Shown here: piece by piece, positions 20,028 through 29,651 of the stretch | Numbering within the stretch: position 1 is the stretch's first letter | Layout of the letters: each line of letters starts with the position of its first letter | Assembly: GCF_005938745.2 (NCBI RefSeq) | Contig: NZ_VCBX02000001.1 | Coordinates: 248,001 to 312,000, forward strand | Direction: 5' to 3' | From: Rhodococcus sp. KBS0724 | GTDB taxonomy: Bacteria > Actinomycetota > Actinomycetes > Mycobacteriales > Mycobacteriaceae | Length of the DNA: 64,000 nucleotides | Made by a program: the position numbers and the translations under genes | Notes under the pieces: generated by a model | Database searches by the model: none | The model's input: only the letters and a program-made list of their open reading frames with translations | Told to the model about the DNA's origin: nothing

Positions 20028-21953
20028 TCAGTTGCGGGTGACAACTACGAACGGTCCCTGCTCGGTGACCGTGAAGCGAGGATCGTCGAACAGTTCCTTG
20101 GGGAAGGTAACCGTGTAGCGGCGGACATTGGGATCGTTGGGGTAGACGTCCTCGGCCAGACGCAGGGTGTATCCGTCGGCGCCCTGGCGGAAGACAAAGG
20201 CGTCGGGTGCCCGCCACGGCGCCGAGTCCAAGGCAGCTATCAGTTCGTCAGGGGTCGTCAGTTCCGACCACTGCTCGATCAGTTCGGCCCGGGCCCGGAA
20301 GTCCGCCAACGGATTTGCATAGTGCGACGTCAGTCCCTGGAAACCGAAATACGGGTAGAAGCTGAGGAATCCGATATCGGCTGTCAGGACCACGAGATCG
20401 TGGGGTTCGCGGCCGAGTTGTTCGCGGATGATGCGATCGATGTCCGCGTAGTTGGCCTCAGCTCCCGGCGGACGCTTGTCCCCACGTTCTCCATTGCCGT
20501 CGGTATCGCTGTATGCCACAGCGATATCCGGGGCCAGTACCTGCGGGATGTTCTGCGCAAAGGAAATCGCGCCGATGACGCCGAGTGCGACGAGTACCGC
20601 TTTGACCCGCGGATTCTCACTGGTCGCCAACACGATCCAACCGGCGAACTCGAAGAAGCCGAACACACCTGCCGCGGCAAGGAGTGCGATCAGCACGGGT
20701 TCGAGTCGGAACCCGAGAAGCGTGCTGCCGGCAACCGTGAACATCATCGACAGCAGCGCCCACAGGTACACGGCGATGACGCCGATACCCAGCGCCCGCG
20801 CTCGGCGTGAGAACAGGAACCGGGAAATCAACCAGATCGTGCCCAACATGCACAGTGCGCCGACGAGTGAGAAGTGCAGCATCGGGAAGGGAAGTACCGC
20901 GCCGGAATCGGGGAGGTAATGCATGGCGGTGCCCGACTCGGCGGGAGCGCCCGAAAGAGCCTCGAGCAAGTAGGGAGCCCACACGGTCAGGGCGATCAAC
21001 CCTGCGATCACCGCTATCGCGACCAACCGGATCAGGGGATTGAGCGCCGCCTTCCAGGTGTTTTGGGCACGGGCGGCGAGTACCGCCGCAATTACCGCCA
21101 TCAAGGTCACCGCAAAGGCAGCGAATCCGAGGTACAGCGTGTAGACAGTTGCTGCGTATCCGAGGAACACACCGGTGCCGAGAACTGCGCCCGCTCCGGC
21201 AAACCGGGACGAACCCGGCCGATCCAACGCACCCCACGCCAGAATCAGGACCGGCGGAATCAGAAGATTGACGACGGCGCCGTACGCCTCAGGTGAGTTG
21301 TACGCCAACACAACAGCGGTGACGGCCAACGCCGCGACTACTGCCCAATCGCGTCGAATGAGCTTGGTCCACAACACGAGTGCAATCACGGCGACAACTG
21401 CGATCGACCCGATTGCGTAGGGCTTGAAGGCTTCCCAACCGTCCATACCCAGCAGATTTGCGACGCGTCCACCGACCCAGAACCAGCCGGCCGGATAGAA
21501 CGGCGGGAGATCCACATACGTCATGTCGTGCAGCGCAGCGGAATCCGTGAGCCGAGTCAGGTATTCGGTGCGGAATTGTTGATCGACCGAAACCCCGTGC
21601 AGATACAGCGTGGTCGCGGCGAGGGGGAGTCCGAGCGTCGTGGTGACGAAGCCCGAAAGCCCAGCCCACGAGAGGAGCTTTGCGGTCCGTTCGGCTTTGC
21701 GGGCGCGGAACATCAGAACGGCGACGCCGATCACGGCGATACAGACAACCTGCAAGACCGTCGTGACGGCCTGCGTGACATTCGACGACGTGAAAGCCGG
21801 CCAATCGACCTGGCTGAACGCGAACAGTCCGACAGCGGCGACGACTACGGCCACCAGTGCCGCGAGCGCCATTTCCACCACCGTCGCCGCGGCATTACGC
21901 CACGGCGACGGGGAGACAGTTGTCAGAGCTGGTTCAGCTGTTGTCTGAGACAC
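20028..21953 (-). CDS. aftA: AftA, galactan 5-O-arabinofuranosyltransferase
   Basis: 641 aa (mycobacterial AftA ~640). Polytopic GT-C protein with about eleven membrane segments and a C-terminal extracytoplasmic region (~480-641). It transfers the first arabinofuranose residues from DPA onto the galactan chain, priming the arabinan that the Emb proteins extend. It follows dprE2 by 10 bp on the same strand, reproducing the dprE1-dprE2-aftA order of mycobacteria. GTG start giving MSQTTAEPAL. Identity is based on synteny, length and topology, and is firm. Confidence 0.93.
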   Translation of the reverse strand: MSQTTAEPALTTVSPSPWRNAAATVVEMALAALVAVVVAAVGLFAFSQVDWPAFTSSNVTQAVTTVLQVVCIAVIGVAVLMFRARKAERTAKLLSWAGLSGFVTTTLGLPLAATTLYLHGVSVDQQFRTEYLTRLTDSAALHDMTYVDLPPFYPAGWFWVGGRVANLLGMDGWEAFKPYAIGSIAVVAVIALVLWTKLIRRDWAVVAALAVTAVVLAYNSPEAYGAVVNLLIPPVLILAWGALDRPGSSRFAGAGAVLGTGVFLGYAATVYTLYLGFAAFAVTLMAVIAAVLAARAQNTWKAALNPLIRLVAIAVIAGLIALTVWAPYLLEALSGAPAESGTAMHYLPDSGAVLPFPMLHFSLVGALCMLGTIWLISRFLFSRRARALGIGVIAVYLWALLSMMFTVAGSTLLGFRLEPVLIALLAAAGVFGFFEFAGWIVLATSENPRVKAVLVALGVIGAISFAQNIPQVLAPDIAVAYSDTDGNGERGDKRPPGAEANYADIDRIIREQLGREPHDLVVLTADIGFLSFYPYFGFQGLTSHYANPLADFRARAELIEQWSELTTPDELIAALDSAPWRAPDAFVFRQGADGYTLRLAEDVYPNDPNVRRYTVTFPKELFDDPRFTVTEQGPFVVVTRN

Positions 21954-21963
21954 GAAAAAGAGC

Positions 21964-22725
21964 TTAGACGGGCAGCTTCCGGAAGATAGGTCGCGGCACG
22001 TGGCGCAGAGCCATCATCACGAAGCGGAACGGGCCCGGTGCCCAGACAATCTCCTTGCCCTTGTCCGACGCTGCAACAGCAAGCCTCGCGACGTCTTCCT
22101 TGTTGACCGTCAAAGGCGCTTCCTTGACGTGGGCGCTGAACTTGGTGCGCACCATGCCCGGTCGAACCACGGTGACGCTCGGGCCGAACTCCGCCAAAGC
22201 CTCGCCGAGGCCCAGATAGAAGCCGTCCAGGCCCGCCTTGGTGGAGCCGTAGACGAAGTTGGCGCGCTTCACGCGCTCGCCGGCAACAGACGACATGGCA
22301 ATGATCTTGCCGAAGCCCTGAGCCTTCATCTTCTCGCCGATCAGTACGCCCACCGAAACCGCTGCGGTGTAGTTGACGTTCGCGACCAGTACAGCCTTGC
22401 GCTGGTTCTGCCACAGTTCCTCGGCGTCACCGTCCAAGCCGAACGCAACGATCGCGACGTCGACATCGCCGCCCGCCCAGGCCTTGTCGATGACGTCGGG
22501 GTGGCTGTCGAACTTCACGGCGTCGAAGTCGACGACCTCAACCTTGGTGGCGCCCTTGGCTTCGAGCCCCTTGACTGCGGCATCGGTGCCGGGATCGCCG
22601 GGCAGCGTCGCCAAAATGATGCGCAGCGGCGACTTCTTCAGGTACTCCTCGCACATCGCGAGGCCGATCTCGGACGTTCCACCGAGAAGCAAAACAGTTT
22701 GCGGATTACCTACAGCGTTGATCAC
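21964..22725 (-). CDS. dprE2: DprE2, decaprenylphosphoryl-2-keto-ribose reductase
   Basis: 253 aa short-chain dehydrogenase. Nucleotide-binding GGTSEIGLA at the N-terminus and catalytic S-Y-K (SSVAGE, YGSTK). It reduces decaprenylphosphoryl-2-keto-erythro-pentofuranose to decaprenylphosphoryl-arabinose (DPA), the donor for AftA and Emb. The start is a GTG overlapping the dprE1 stop (GTGA), so the two subunits of the epimerase are translationally coupled. Length matches mycobacterial DprE2. Confidence 0.95.
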   Translation of the reverse strand: MINAVGNPQTVLLLGGTSEIGLAMCEEYLKKSPLRIILATLPGDPGTDAAVKGLEAKGATKVEVVDFDAVKFDSHPDVIDKAWAGGDVDVAIVAFGLDGDAEELWQNQRKAVLVANVNYTAAVSVGVLIGEKMKAQGFGKIIAMSSVAGERVKRANFVYGSTKAGLDGFYLGLGEALAEFGPSVTVVRPGMVRTKFSAHVKEAPLTVNKEDVARLAVAASDKGKEIVWAPGPFRFVMMALRHVPRPIFRKLPV

Positions 22726-24155
22726 AGTTCCAGCCTTCTGGACATATCGGAGGCGAAAACGCCTGTGGGGTCGTACTTTCGGCGCGTCGCCATCCACTCG
22801 TCGATGCGCGGGTACATGGAATGGAAGGTCTCTGCGGATGTCCGCGAATCCTTCGCCGTGTACAAGCGTCCGCCGAATTCGAGGACCCGCTTGTCGAGTT
22901 CGGTGACGAATTCGTTGAGGCCCGGCTTGATGCGGAAATCGACGCAGATGTTCCAACCCGGGATCGGGAAGCTGAGCGGCGCCTGATTGCCCTCGCCGAA
23001 GAGCTTGAACACATTCAGGAACGAATGATGACCACTGCGCTGAATGTCGACAATGATCTTCTTGAACTCTTCGACAGCCTCCGGCGGAACCACGAACTGG
23101 TACTGCAGGAATCCGTTGGAACCGTAGGCGCGGTTCCACTCACCGAACATGTCGAGCGGGTGGTAGAACTGCGTCAGATTCTGGACCTTGCCGCGGTACG
23201 TTCCCGACTTACGGAACCAGACTTCGCCGATCGCCGAGAAGTTGAACTTGTTGGCGAGGCCGTTCGGGAAGATATCGGGGAACGTCAGCAACTGCGGCGC
23301 ATCGAAGGCGAGCGGGTTCTTCTGCAGCTTGGCCGGAAGCTGATCGAGCTTCGCCAGGGATCCTCGCGAGATTGCCGCACGGCCGAGCTTCGGCGGCGCT
23401 GCGATCGCGTCGAACCAGGCGCTCGAGTACTCGTAGTTGGCCTCGCTGCCGTCGCTGTGCAGCGCGATGGTCTCGTCGAGGCTGTTGGTGACGTCGCCGT
23501 CGGCGATGAAATATGCCGTCTCGGTCGGTGTCATCTTGATAGTGGCGCGCAGGATGATGCCCGTCAGGCCCATACCGCCGATCGTGGCCCAGAACAGCGC
23601 GGCCTTGGGATCGTTACGCCCGCCCTTAGGGGTGAGGGTACGAACCTTGCCGTCGGCCGTCAGCAGATCCAACGACACGACGTGGTTGCCGAAGCTGCCT
23701 GCGCTGTGGTGGTTCTTGCCGTGTATGTCGGAACCGATGGCGCCGCCGATCGTGACCTGACGAGTACCCGGCAGCACCGGAACCCACAGACCGAACGGCA
23801 GAGCAGCCTTCATCAGCTGATCCAGATTCACCCCGGCATCGACGTCCACCAACGCGGTGTCACGATCGATGCGATGAATACGGTTGAGCGCATTCATGTC
23901 GATGACCAGGCCGCCCGCGTTCTGCGCCGGATCACCGTACGAACGGCCGAGACCGCGTGCGATGACACCGCGTCGCAGGTGCGACGGCTTGGACTCGTTC
24001 TTCTCCGCAACCTGGGCGACCGCGCTGGCGATCACTTCCACGTCGGGGGTGGACAACACCTGTGCGGTGGTGGCGGCGGTGCGTCCCCAACCGGTGAGGG
24101 TGCGGGCTTGGGTGTGGAGAGCCTGCTTGGGCGTCTCTTCTGCTGTCGTGGACAT
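22722..24155 (-). CDS. dprE1: DprE1, decaprenylphosphoryl-beta-D-ribose 2'-oxidase
   Basis: 477 aa FAD-dependent oxidase of the VAO fold. It has the FAD-binding segment [20 protein letters not shown] and the C-terminal substrate domain. Cys404 in GWNICVDF corresponds to the cysteine covalently hit by benzothiazinones in M. tuberculosis DprE1 (Cys387). With DprE2 it epimerises decaprenylphosphoryl-ribose to DPA. The ATG at 24155 is chosen over upstream in-frame codons because it opens with [10 protein letters not shown] and has TAACCT 8 nt upstream. First gene of dprE1-dprE2-aftA; divergent from gtrA with only 64 bp between. Confidence 0.96.
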   Translation of the reverse strand: MSTTAEETPKQALHTQARTLTGWGRTAATTAQVLSTPDVEVIASAVAQVAEKNESKPSHLRRGVIARGLGRSYGDPAQNAGGLVIDMNALNRIHRIDRDTALVDVDAGVNLDQLMKAALPFGLWVPVLPGTRQVTIGGAIGSDIHGKNHHSAGSFGNHVVSLDLLTADGKVRTLTPKGGRNDPKAALFWATIGGMGLTGIILRATIKMTPTETAYFIADGDVTNSLDETIALHSDGSEANYEYSSAWFDAIAAPPKLGRAAISRGSLAKLDQLPAKLQKNPLAFDAPQLLTFPDIFPNGLANKFNFSAIGEVWFRKSGTYRGKVQNLTQFYHPLDMFGEWNRAYGSNGFLQYQFVVPPEAVEEFKKIIVDIQRSGHHSFLNVFKLFGEGNQAPLSFPIPGWNICVDFRIKPGLNEFVTELDKRVLEFGGRLYTAKDSRTSAETFHSMYPRIDEWMATRRKYDPTGVFASDMSRRLEL

Positions 24156-24219
24156 CAACGTAGAGGTTACCTGGGAGTAGAGCCGGACGGCTTGGGCCGG
24201 AGTCGTTACGCTCGTCGTC
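24156..24219. promoter_or_regulatory. Compact divergent promoter, dprE1/gtrA
   Basis: 64 bp serve both directions. Minus-strand TAACCT (24169-24164) is 8 nt before the dprE1 ATG; plus-strand TACGCT (24207-24212) is 7 nt before the gtrA GTG. Both look like -10 elements of leaderless transcripts. Confidence 0.5.
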
Positions 24220-24693
24220 GTGCCCGAAACGCCTGCGAACCACCAGCACGAACCCCACGTCCCTTTGCCGGTGGAGATTCCCGTCACGACGGACCTCGCC
24301 GATGATGCAATTGACCTGAAGACGCAGATCGTCCGGTTTGTTGCGACGGGTGGGCTGTCCGCGATCGTGGATTACGGGCTGTACGCGCTGCTCCACGCGT
24401 TGGGATTGTCGTTCACCGCAGCAAAAGCTCTGAGCTTCGTTGCCGGCACCACTACGGCGTATCTGATCAATCGCCGGTGGACATTCAAAGCGGAGCCGTC
24501 GCGTGCCCGGTTTATCGCCGTTGTTGTGCTGTACGCGGTGACCTTTGGCGTTCAGGTCGGTCTCAATGCGGTGATGTTGCACGTGTTGGCCGACGAATGG
24601 TGGCGTATGCCTCTGGCGTTTGTCATCGCGCAGGGCACCGCAACGGTCATCAACTTCATCGTTCAGCGAGCTGTGATCTTCAATATCAAGTAA
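24220..24693 (+). CDS. GtrA-family membrane protein (Rv3789-like)
   Basis: 157 aa, four predicted membrane helices in the GtrA fold ([30 protein letters not shown]). The M. tuberculosis homolog Rv3789 next to dprE1 is required for normal arabinosylation and has been proposed to flip DPA or recruit AftA. Here it is divergent from dprE1, whereas in M. tuberculosis it lies upstream in the same direction. GTG start with a leaderless-type promoter. Confidence 0.85.
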   Translation: MPETPANHQHEPHVPLPVEIPVTTDLADDAIDLKTQIVRFVATGGLSAIVDYGLYALLHALGLSFTAAKALSFVAGTTTAYLINRRWTFKAEPSRARFIAVVVLYAVTFGVQVGLNAVMLHVLADEWWRMPLAFVIAQGTATVINFIVQRAVIFNIK

Positions 24694-24748
24694 ATGAGGG
24701 CTGCGTGAATTAGCGCATTCGTCCCGTTCTTGGGGGAGAATGCAGGTC

Positions 24749-25738
24749 ATGATCATCGTCCTCGACTCCTCTGCCTTGGTCCGGGGCGCACGGTTCGACA
24801 ATTCCGTCGCCGACGCCAAGGCCCGCGGACTCCGCATTGTCGTACCGCGTCTCGCTGTCCTCGACGTCGCCAATCGCTACCGCAAGGAATCCGCGGACAT
24901 GATCGCCGCACTCAGCGTGCAAGCGCGGATGTACGACCGCCTCGGCCTACGCCGGGATCTCACCCGATTCATCGACGCGGCCCACGACAAAGCGGACGGC
25001 TATGTCCAGGATCTGGTCGACGACCTGCAGGGAATCGGCATCGAGGTCATCGACCCAGTCGATGTGCCGCACCTGCTCGTGGCGGAGCGCGCGATAGCGA
25101 TGCAACGACCGTACGTCGACAAGAAAAAGCGCGACGGCTATCCCGCGACACTGAACTGGTTGACCCTGCTCGATCTCGCCGATCGGAATCCCGGCACCGA
25201 AATACTTTGGGTCAGCGACGACACACGGGCGTTCGGTGACACTCAGGAAGCGTCGTGGCATCCGGATCTTCTTCGCGAACTCGACTCGCGATGGTTGGAC
25301 AGCCGCGTCCGCTGGGCACTGGAATTCCCCGTGTTCGACGGGCCGGCGCAGGTCGAGGCGACGGTTGCCTTGCCTGAGCTTGTCGAAGCAGCCGAGCTTG
25401 TTGAAGTAGCCGGGGTTGTGGAAGTGGCTGAGGTTGTGGTGCCTGAGGTTGAAGGGCCCGAAGTTGTCGAGGTGGCTGAGCTGATTGTCGACACCGCGCC
25501 GGCCGTTCCTGCTGCTTCTGTTGTTCCTGCTGCGCCCGTTGTTCCTGCTGTGCCGGTGGCGCCCGCTCCTAAACCGGTGCAACGTGCAGCCCGTACTCGC
25601 GTTGCACCCCAGCGCATCCCGCCCGCACCCAAGCCGGCATCCGGCGGACTACGCAACCTCGGGAAAGTGATCGGCGGACGGAAACGAAAAGTCACCATCG
25701 TCGAAGATCTTGACGAAGTCGACCTCACCGGGAACTGA
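24749..25738 (+). CDS. PIN-domain (DUF4935-like) protein with low-complexity tail
   Basis: 329 aa. The N-terminal ~190 residues look like a PIN nuclease domain: hydrophobic strand ending in Asp (MIIVLDSSALV), PRLAVLDVANRY, then KKKRDGYPATLNWLTLLDLA and ILWVSDDTRAF carrying the later acidic residues. PIN domains are metal-dependent RNases. Residues ~205-290 are a Val/Glu then Val/Pro/Ala repeat region, followed by a basic C-terminal patch (IGGRKRKVTIVEDL). No antitoxin gene is adjacent, so a classical toxin-antitoxin role is not supported. The ATG at 24749 has GGGGGAG 10 nt upstream; an ATG at 24740 is the alternative. Confidence 0.65.
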   Translation: MIIVLDSSALVRGARFDNSVADAKARGLRIVVPRLAVLDVANRYRKESADMIAALSVQARMYDRLGLRRDLTRFIDAAHDKADGYVQDLVDDLQGIGIEVIDPVDVPHLLVAERAIAMQRPYVDKKKRDGYPATLNWLTLLDLADRNPGTEILWVSDDTRAFGDTQEASWHPDLLRELDSRWLDSRVRWALEFPVFDGPAQVEATVALPELVEAAELVEVAGVVEVAEVVVPEVEGPEVVEVAELIVDTAPAVPAASVVPAAPVVPAVPVAPAPKPVQRAARTRVAPQRIPPAPKPASGGLRNLGKVIGGRKRKVTIVEDLDEVDLTGN

Positions 25739-25757
25739 CCGCACATAATCTAGGCGG

Positions 25758-26714
25758 ATGTCCCTGTCTCCGATAATCACTCGCCGAACCGGCACGCGGT
25801 ACGGCAGTCCGAGTGCCACGTCCCGGATTCTGTACAACGTGTGTCGCGCGATGGTGCGTCCGGTTGTCGGAGTGGCGCCGTTGACGCACGGCGCAATTCG
25901 TCGCGCTGCGGTATTGGACTCCGCGGCACGGATGCGAATTCCGTCGGGAATCGATCGAGAGATGATTCGTTTCCCTGATTTCGGCGGGGGATCGGGCTTC
26001 GACGGAGAATTGGTGCGCACCGCCGGTTCGACGGCCGATATTCGCGACGGAGCGGTTTTGTACCTGCACGGGGGCGGCTTCATGTGTTGCGGACTCAACA
26101 CACATCGTCCCGTGGTCGCGAGCATTGCCAAGCGGACGGGCCTGCCGGTATTGCATCTTGCGTACCGGCAGTTGCCGTACACGAGCATCAGCGGATCGGC
26201 CGATGATTGCCTGAGCGCCTATCACTGGCTTCTCGAACAGGGCGGACTGCCGGAAAAGACTGTCTTCGTCGGTGATTCGGCGGGCGGATTTCTGGTGTTC
26301 GCGACAGCGTTGGCTGCGTCGGCCACTGATCTTGCGCCTGCCGGGTTGGTTGGGTTGTCGCCATTCCTCGATCTGGACTGCACCGCAAAATCTGCACACG
26401 ACAATGCTCGACGCGATGTCATCGCCCCGGTTTCTGCCTTGACGGCAATCGGTGCTTTGGGCGGGGTGATGGCGTCTCCGGTCGACGGAGACCTTGCAGG
26501 ACTTCCGTCGTCGCTGCTGATAGTGGCGGAATCCGAAGTGCTCAGAGTGGATTCGGAATTGATGGCGCAACGACTTTCGGTAGCCGGTGTCGAATGTTCA
26601 CTGCAGATCTGGGACGGTCAGATTCACGCTTTCCCGGCGGTGTGGCCGAGTCTTCCGGAAAGTCGTGCGGCTCTCCGTGACGTCGCAACGTTCATTCGGG
26701 CGCGCATCGCCTGA
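25758..26714 (+). CDS. Alpha/beta-hydrolase, hormone-sensitive-lipase-type esterase
   Basis: 318 aa. Oxyanion motif YLHGGGF, nucleophile Ser174 in GDSAGG, and a C-terminal catalytic His in DGQIHAF. The usual catalytic Asp position in the family motif appears as Glu (AESEVLR), which can still work but is worth noting. Family members hydrolyse short-chain esters or lipids; substrate unknown. TAATCT lies 6 nt before the ATG, consistent with its own leaderless promoter; it is 19 bp downstream of the PIN gene. Confidence 0.85.
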   Translation: MSLSPIITRRTGTRYGSPSATSRILYNVCRAMVRPVVGVAPLTHGAIRRAAVLDSAARMRIPSGIDREMIRFPDFGGGSGFDGELVRTAGSTADIRDGAVLYLHGGGFMCCGLNTHRPVVASIAKRTGLPVLHLAYRQLPYTSISGSADDCLSAYHWLLEQGGLPEKTVFVGDSAGGFLVFATALAASATDLAPAGLVGLSPFLDLDCTAKSAHDNARRDVIAPVSALTAIGALGGVMASPVDGDLAGLPSSLLIVAESEVLRVDSELMAQRLSVAGVECSLQIWDGQIHAFPAVWPSLPESRAALRDVATFIRARIA

Positions 26715-26797
26715 GTCTTGACGGATGCTCGTTGGGCCTGGAGTTCTTGTCGGACCCTCGGAATAGGGTGTGGTGCAAGTTCGAACCGGGGGGTTCA

Positions 26798-28300
26798 GTG
26801 AGCGATATTGCACCAGATGACGGGGGTCATCACCAGTTGGTCGATGTGTTGTCGTGCGCTGCCGAAGAATTGGTGCAGTGCTCGTCTTCGGCGTTGACCG
26901 ACGACGGCATCATTTCAGCTTTGCGAGATCTCGAGCGAGCAGTTCGGCTGGTCGATGCTGTTGGGTACCAACTCGTGGCCGAAGGAATGGAACGTTGCCT
27001 CCACGTGGGGCAGGGGCTTCGATCGCCCAATCAACTGCTCGTGCAGGTTCTCCGAATCTCTGCATCCGATGCGTCGCGGCGCGTACGGGCGGCACGGTCT
27101 GTGGTGCAACAAGTCTCGGCGTTCGGGGAATCAACTCCAGCGGTACTTCCCGAGACCGGAGACGCTGCGCGTGACGGGGATATCGGCCGTGATCACATAT
27201 CGGCGATAGCGGATGTCATGCACAAAGCGCCTGCGGCACTTGATTTCGAGGACCGAGAAAGCCTCGAAATGGTGCTTGCCGAACACGCGCGGACTGGCAC
27301 TCCCGAAGCAGTGACGGCAGCTGGCATCGAGGCATTGGCCTGGCTCAACCCCGACGGCGAACTAACCGATGACCGGGATCGGCGACGCCGGCGGTACCTC
27401 AGCGTGCGAAGGCAAGACGCAGATCTGATGTCGCGGATCTCCGGTGAGCTCGATCCGGTTGCAAAGGCCCAACTTGACGTTGTGCTCGCCAAATGGGCGA
27501 GACCAGGAATGAACAACCCGGATGATCCGGAATCGCCTGGTGGGGACTGCTCCGAGGTGGGCGAGTCGGCAATTGCGGCAGCCGCATCTCGCGACACGCG
27601 TACCGCCGGCCAGCGAAATCACGACGCGTTTTCTGCACTGATGAAATGTGTTCTCGACGGAGGTGTGTTGGGCAACCATCGCGGCCTTCCTGCGACGGTC
27701 ATCGTCACCATGACGTTGGAGCAGTTGGAGGAATCGATCGGTGGTGTCGCAACCACTGCGACCGGCGGTATTCTGCCGATTCGAGACGCACTCGCGATGT
27801 CCGAGAAATCTCATCCGGTGTTGGTTCTCTTCGATCATGACGGCCGTCCGCTGCATTTCGGCCGTGGGAAGCGCCTCGCAACTGTTGATCAGCGCCTGGC
27901 GCTGATTGCAGCTGATCGAGGATGTACGCGGCCCGACTGTGACGCACCGCCGTCGCGGTGCGCCGTCCACCACATGACCGAATGGAATGATGACGGACTC
28001 ACCGACATCGAAAACCTCACCCTCGTCTGCGACAGCTGCCACGGCCTGGTCAAAAAGGGTTCGCACGGCTGGAAAACCAACTCGCGGAACGAGAACGACG
28101 GATACACCGGACGAACGGAGTGGACACCGCCGGTGCACATCGATCCGGAACGGCGGCCACGAGTGAACTCCCGGCACCATCCACGAGAATTGCTGGAACG
28201 AGCGCATTCGATCATCGCGTGGCGCAAGAAACTCCACCGAGGAGACCCGAATCGGCAGCGAAGGTCTTCGAAAGAGGATCAAGATCCTGAGCCGAGCTGA
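26798..28300 (+). CDS. DUF222/HNH endonuclease-domain protein (13E12 type)
   Basis: 500 aa. The N-terminal two-thirds is the DUF222 helical region typical of the multicopy 13E12 family in mycolata. The C-terminus has an HNH domain (~390-440): CTRPDCDAPPSRCAVHHMTE, then LTLVCDSCHGLV, with CxxxxC/CxxC zinc ligands and the catalytic HH. The GTG at 26798 has a GGGGGG stretch ~8 nt upstream and is preferred over an upstream GTG/ATG. The biological role of the family is unclear. Convergent with the protease gene 15 bp downstream. Confidence 0.85.
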   Translation: MSDIAPDDGGHHQLVDVLSCAAEELVQCSSSALTDDGIISALRDLERAVRLVDAVGYQLVAEGMERCLHVGQGLRSPNQLLVQVLRISASDASRRVRAARSVVQQVSAFGESTPAVLPETGDAARDGDIGRDHISAIADVMHKAPAALDFEDRESLEMVLAEHARTGTPEAVTAAGIEALAWLNPDGELTDDRDRRRRRYLSVRRQDADLMSRISGELDPVAKAQLDVVLAKWARPGMNNPDDPESPGGDCSEVGESAIAAAASRDTRTAGQRNHDAFSALMKCVLDGGVLGNHRGLPATVIVTMTLEQLEESIGGVATTATGGILPIRDALAMSEKSHPVLVLFDHDGRPLHFGRGKRLATVDQRLALIAADRGCTRPDCDAPPSRCAVHHMTEWNDDGLTDIENLTLVCDSCHGLVKKGSHGWKTNSRNENDGYTGRTEWTPPVHIDPERRPRVNSRHHPRELLERAHSIIAWRKKLHRGDPNRQRRSSKEDQDPEPS

Positions 28301-28315
28301 CGAGCTTGATGCGGT

Positions 28316-29446
28316 TCAGCGCGGCGGTCCCTCGTCGAGGATGAGGGAACCTGACCGCTGTTGACCTTGCGCGTCGAACCAGATCAAATCGACCGTATCG
28401 CCAGGGTGACGCATGCTCATCGCGATATTCAGGTCGGACGTCGAGGTGATGGGAGCCCCGCCGAACCCGGTGATCACGTCGCCTTTGGTCACCCCGGCAA
28501 CTTCGGCAGGCGAATCGAAGCTCACTGCAACCACTTCCGCGCCGGCAGGCGAGCCCACGTGATCTTTGACTGCCACGCCCAGCACGGGCGTGGGGCCCAC
28601 CCGTACCGTTTCCGAGGAGCGACCACTGAGTATTTGGTCGACAATCGGAAGAGCCGTGTCGATCGGGATCGCGTAAGACTGCGGGGCGGGCGAGACTTCC
28701 GTTCGATCTTCGATGGCATTGCCGGCGCTACTGACTCCGATCAATTCGGCAGCCGCATTCACTAGAGGTCCGCCGGAATCGCCAGGCCGGATATCGGCAT
28801 TCACCTCGATGAGGCCCTTCAATTGATTTCGTGAGCCATCCGTCGAATTGCGGGTGTTGACTGTGACCCCGAAACCGGTGATGGTGCCGGGCGCAGGAAG
28901 TGGAACTCCTTCTCCGTCAGCATTTCCGATGGCGGTAACCGGATCGCCTCGAGCGGCTCTCTGTGAACTTCCCACCGTGGCAGTCGGAAGGTCGGATGCT
29001 CCGACGAGTCGGAGTAATGCGAGATCCTGACCGCTGTCGTAGCCAAGTACTTCCACGTCGTAGATCAGTCCGTTGGACATGTTCACCGCCGTGATTTCGG
29101 TGCCGCCGCTGATCACGTGATGGTTGGTCAACACAACCCCGTCCGGAGACAGGACGATGCCAGTTCCTGCTGTGGTGGTGAACCTGGCGGAAGAAGTGAT
29201 GGTGACGATGCTGGGGACGACTCGCGCGACCAGTTCCTGTGGCGTGAGCGAAATCGCAGGCGGCGGTGGGGTGGTGGTGATGACCGTGACTGGAGATTGC
29301 GCGTCTGGTTGCAGTGAGCTCGGCGCGTGCAGTGAGCTGGGTGTCAGCGGCGGCGCGGCCAGAGTGAGGCCACCGAGCCCCAGTACGAGTAGGGCGGCGA
29401 TCCACAGGCCACGTTTGATGCCCCCGCTACCACTGCTTTCGCTCAT
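28316..29446 (-). CDS. Membrane-anchored trypsin-like serine protease with PDZ domain (HtrA/DegP-like)
   Basis: 376 aa. N-terminal transmembrane anchor (~11-31), a Pro/Thr-rich linker, a chymotrypsin-fold protease domain with complete triad (His in VLTNHHVIS, Asp in GQDLALLRL, Ser in RPGDSGGPLV), and a C-terminal PDZ domain (~280-370). Such proteins act in the cell-envelope space on misfolded or regulatory substrates. The ATG at 29446 is preferred because an upstream in-frame ATG at 29458 lies inside a 17-bp tandem repeat. Confidence 0.88.
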   Translation of the reverse strand: MSESSGSGGIKRGLWIAALLVLGLGGLTLAAPPLTPSSLHAPSSLQPDAQSPVTVITTTPPPPAISLTPQELVARVVPSIVTITSSARFTTTAGTGIVLSPDGVVLTNHHVISGGTEITAVNMSNGLIYDVEVLGYDSGQDLALLRLVGASDLPTATVGSSQRAARGDPVTAIGNADGEGVPLPAPGTITGFGVTVNTRNSTDGSRNQLKGLIEVNADIRPGDSGGPLVNAAAELIGVSSAGNAIEDRTEVSPAPQSYAIPIDTALPIVDQILSGRSSETVRVGPTPVLGVAVKDHVGSPAGAEVVAVSFDSPAEVAGVTKGDVITGFGGAPITSTSDLNIAMSMRHPGDTVDLIWFDAQGQQRSGSLILDEGPPR

Positions 29447-29453
29447 CCGTGGA

Positions 29454-29522
29454 CCCATGTTGTCGGTGTACCCATGTTGTTGGTGTACTCATGCCGTTGG
29501 TGTACTCATGCCAGTCGGTGTA
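29454..29522. repeat. Four tandem 17-18-bp units upstream of the protease
   Basis: Units at 29454-29470, 29471-29487, 29488-29504 and 29505-29522 share the core CATG-5 to 6 nt-GGTGTA; the first two differ at one base. Degenerate GTACCC copies continue to ~29560. The array covers the protease promoter region, so copy-number change could alter expression. Confidence 0.85.
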
Positions 29523-29651
29523 CCCAGTACCCCTTGCCGAGTACCCCGTACCCAATAACGCTGTACCTTCTTTGGTGCAGATTACCGATTCGGCGCTGGC
29601 GCGATCACAAAACGAGGCACCTATCTATCAGGCCCAGCAATCTAGTAGGCC

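Noticed and set aside
24749..25738. Toxin-antitoxin module
   Set aside because: The PIN protein is far longer than VapC toxins and has no small antitoxin gene adjacent.
26798..28300. DUF222/HNH gene as a mobile element or homing endonuclease
   Set aside because: No inverted repeats, intein or intron boundaries or transposase nearby; 13E12 proteins are common chromosomal paralogs in mycolata.
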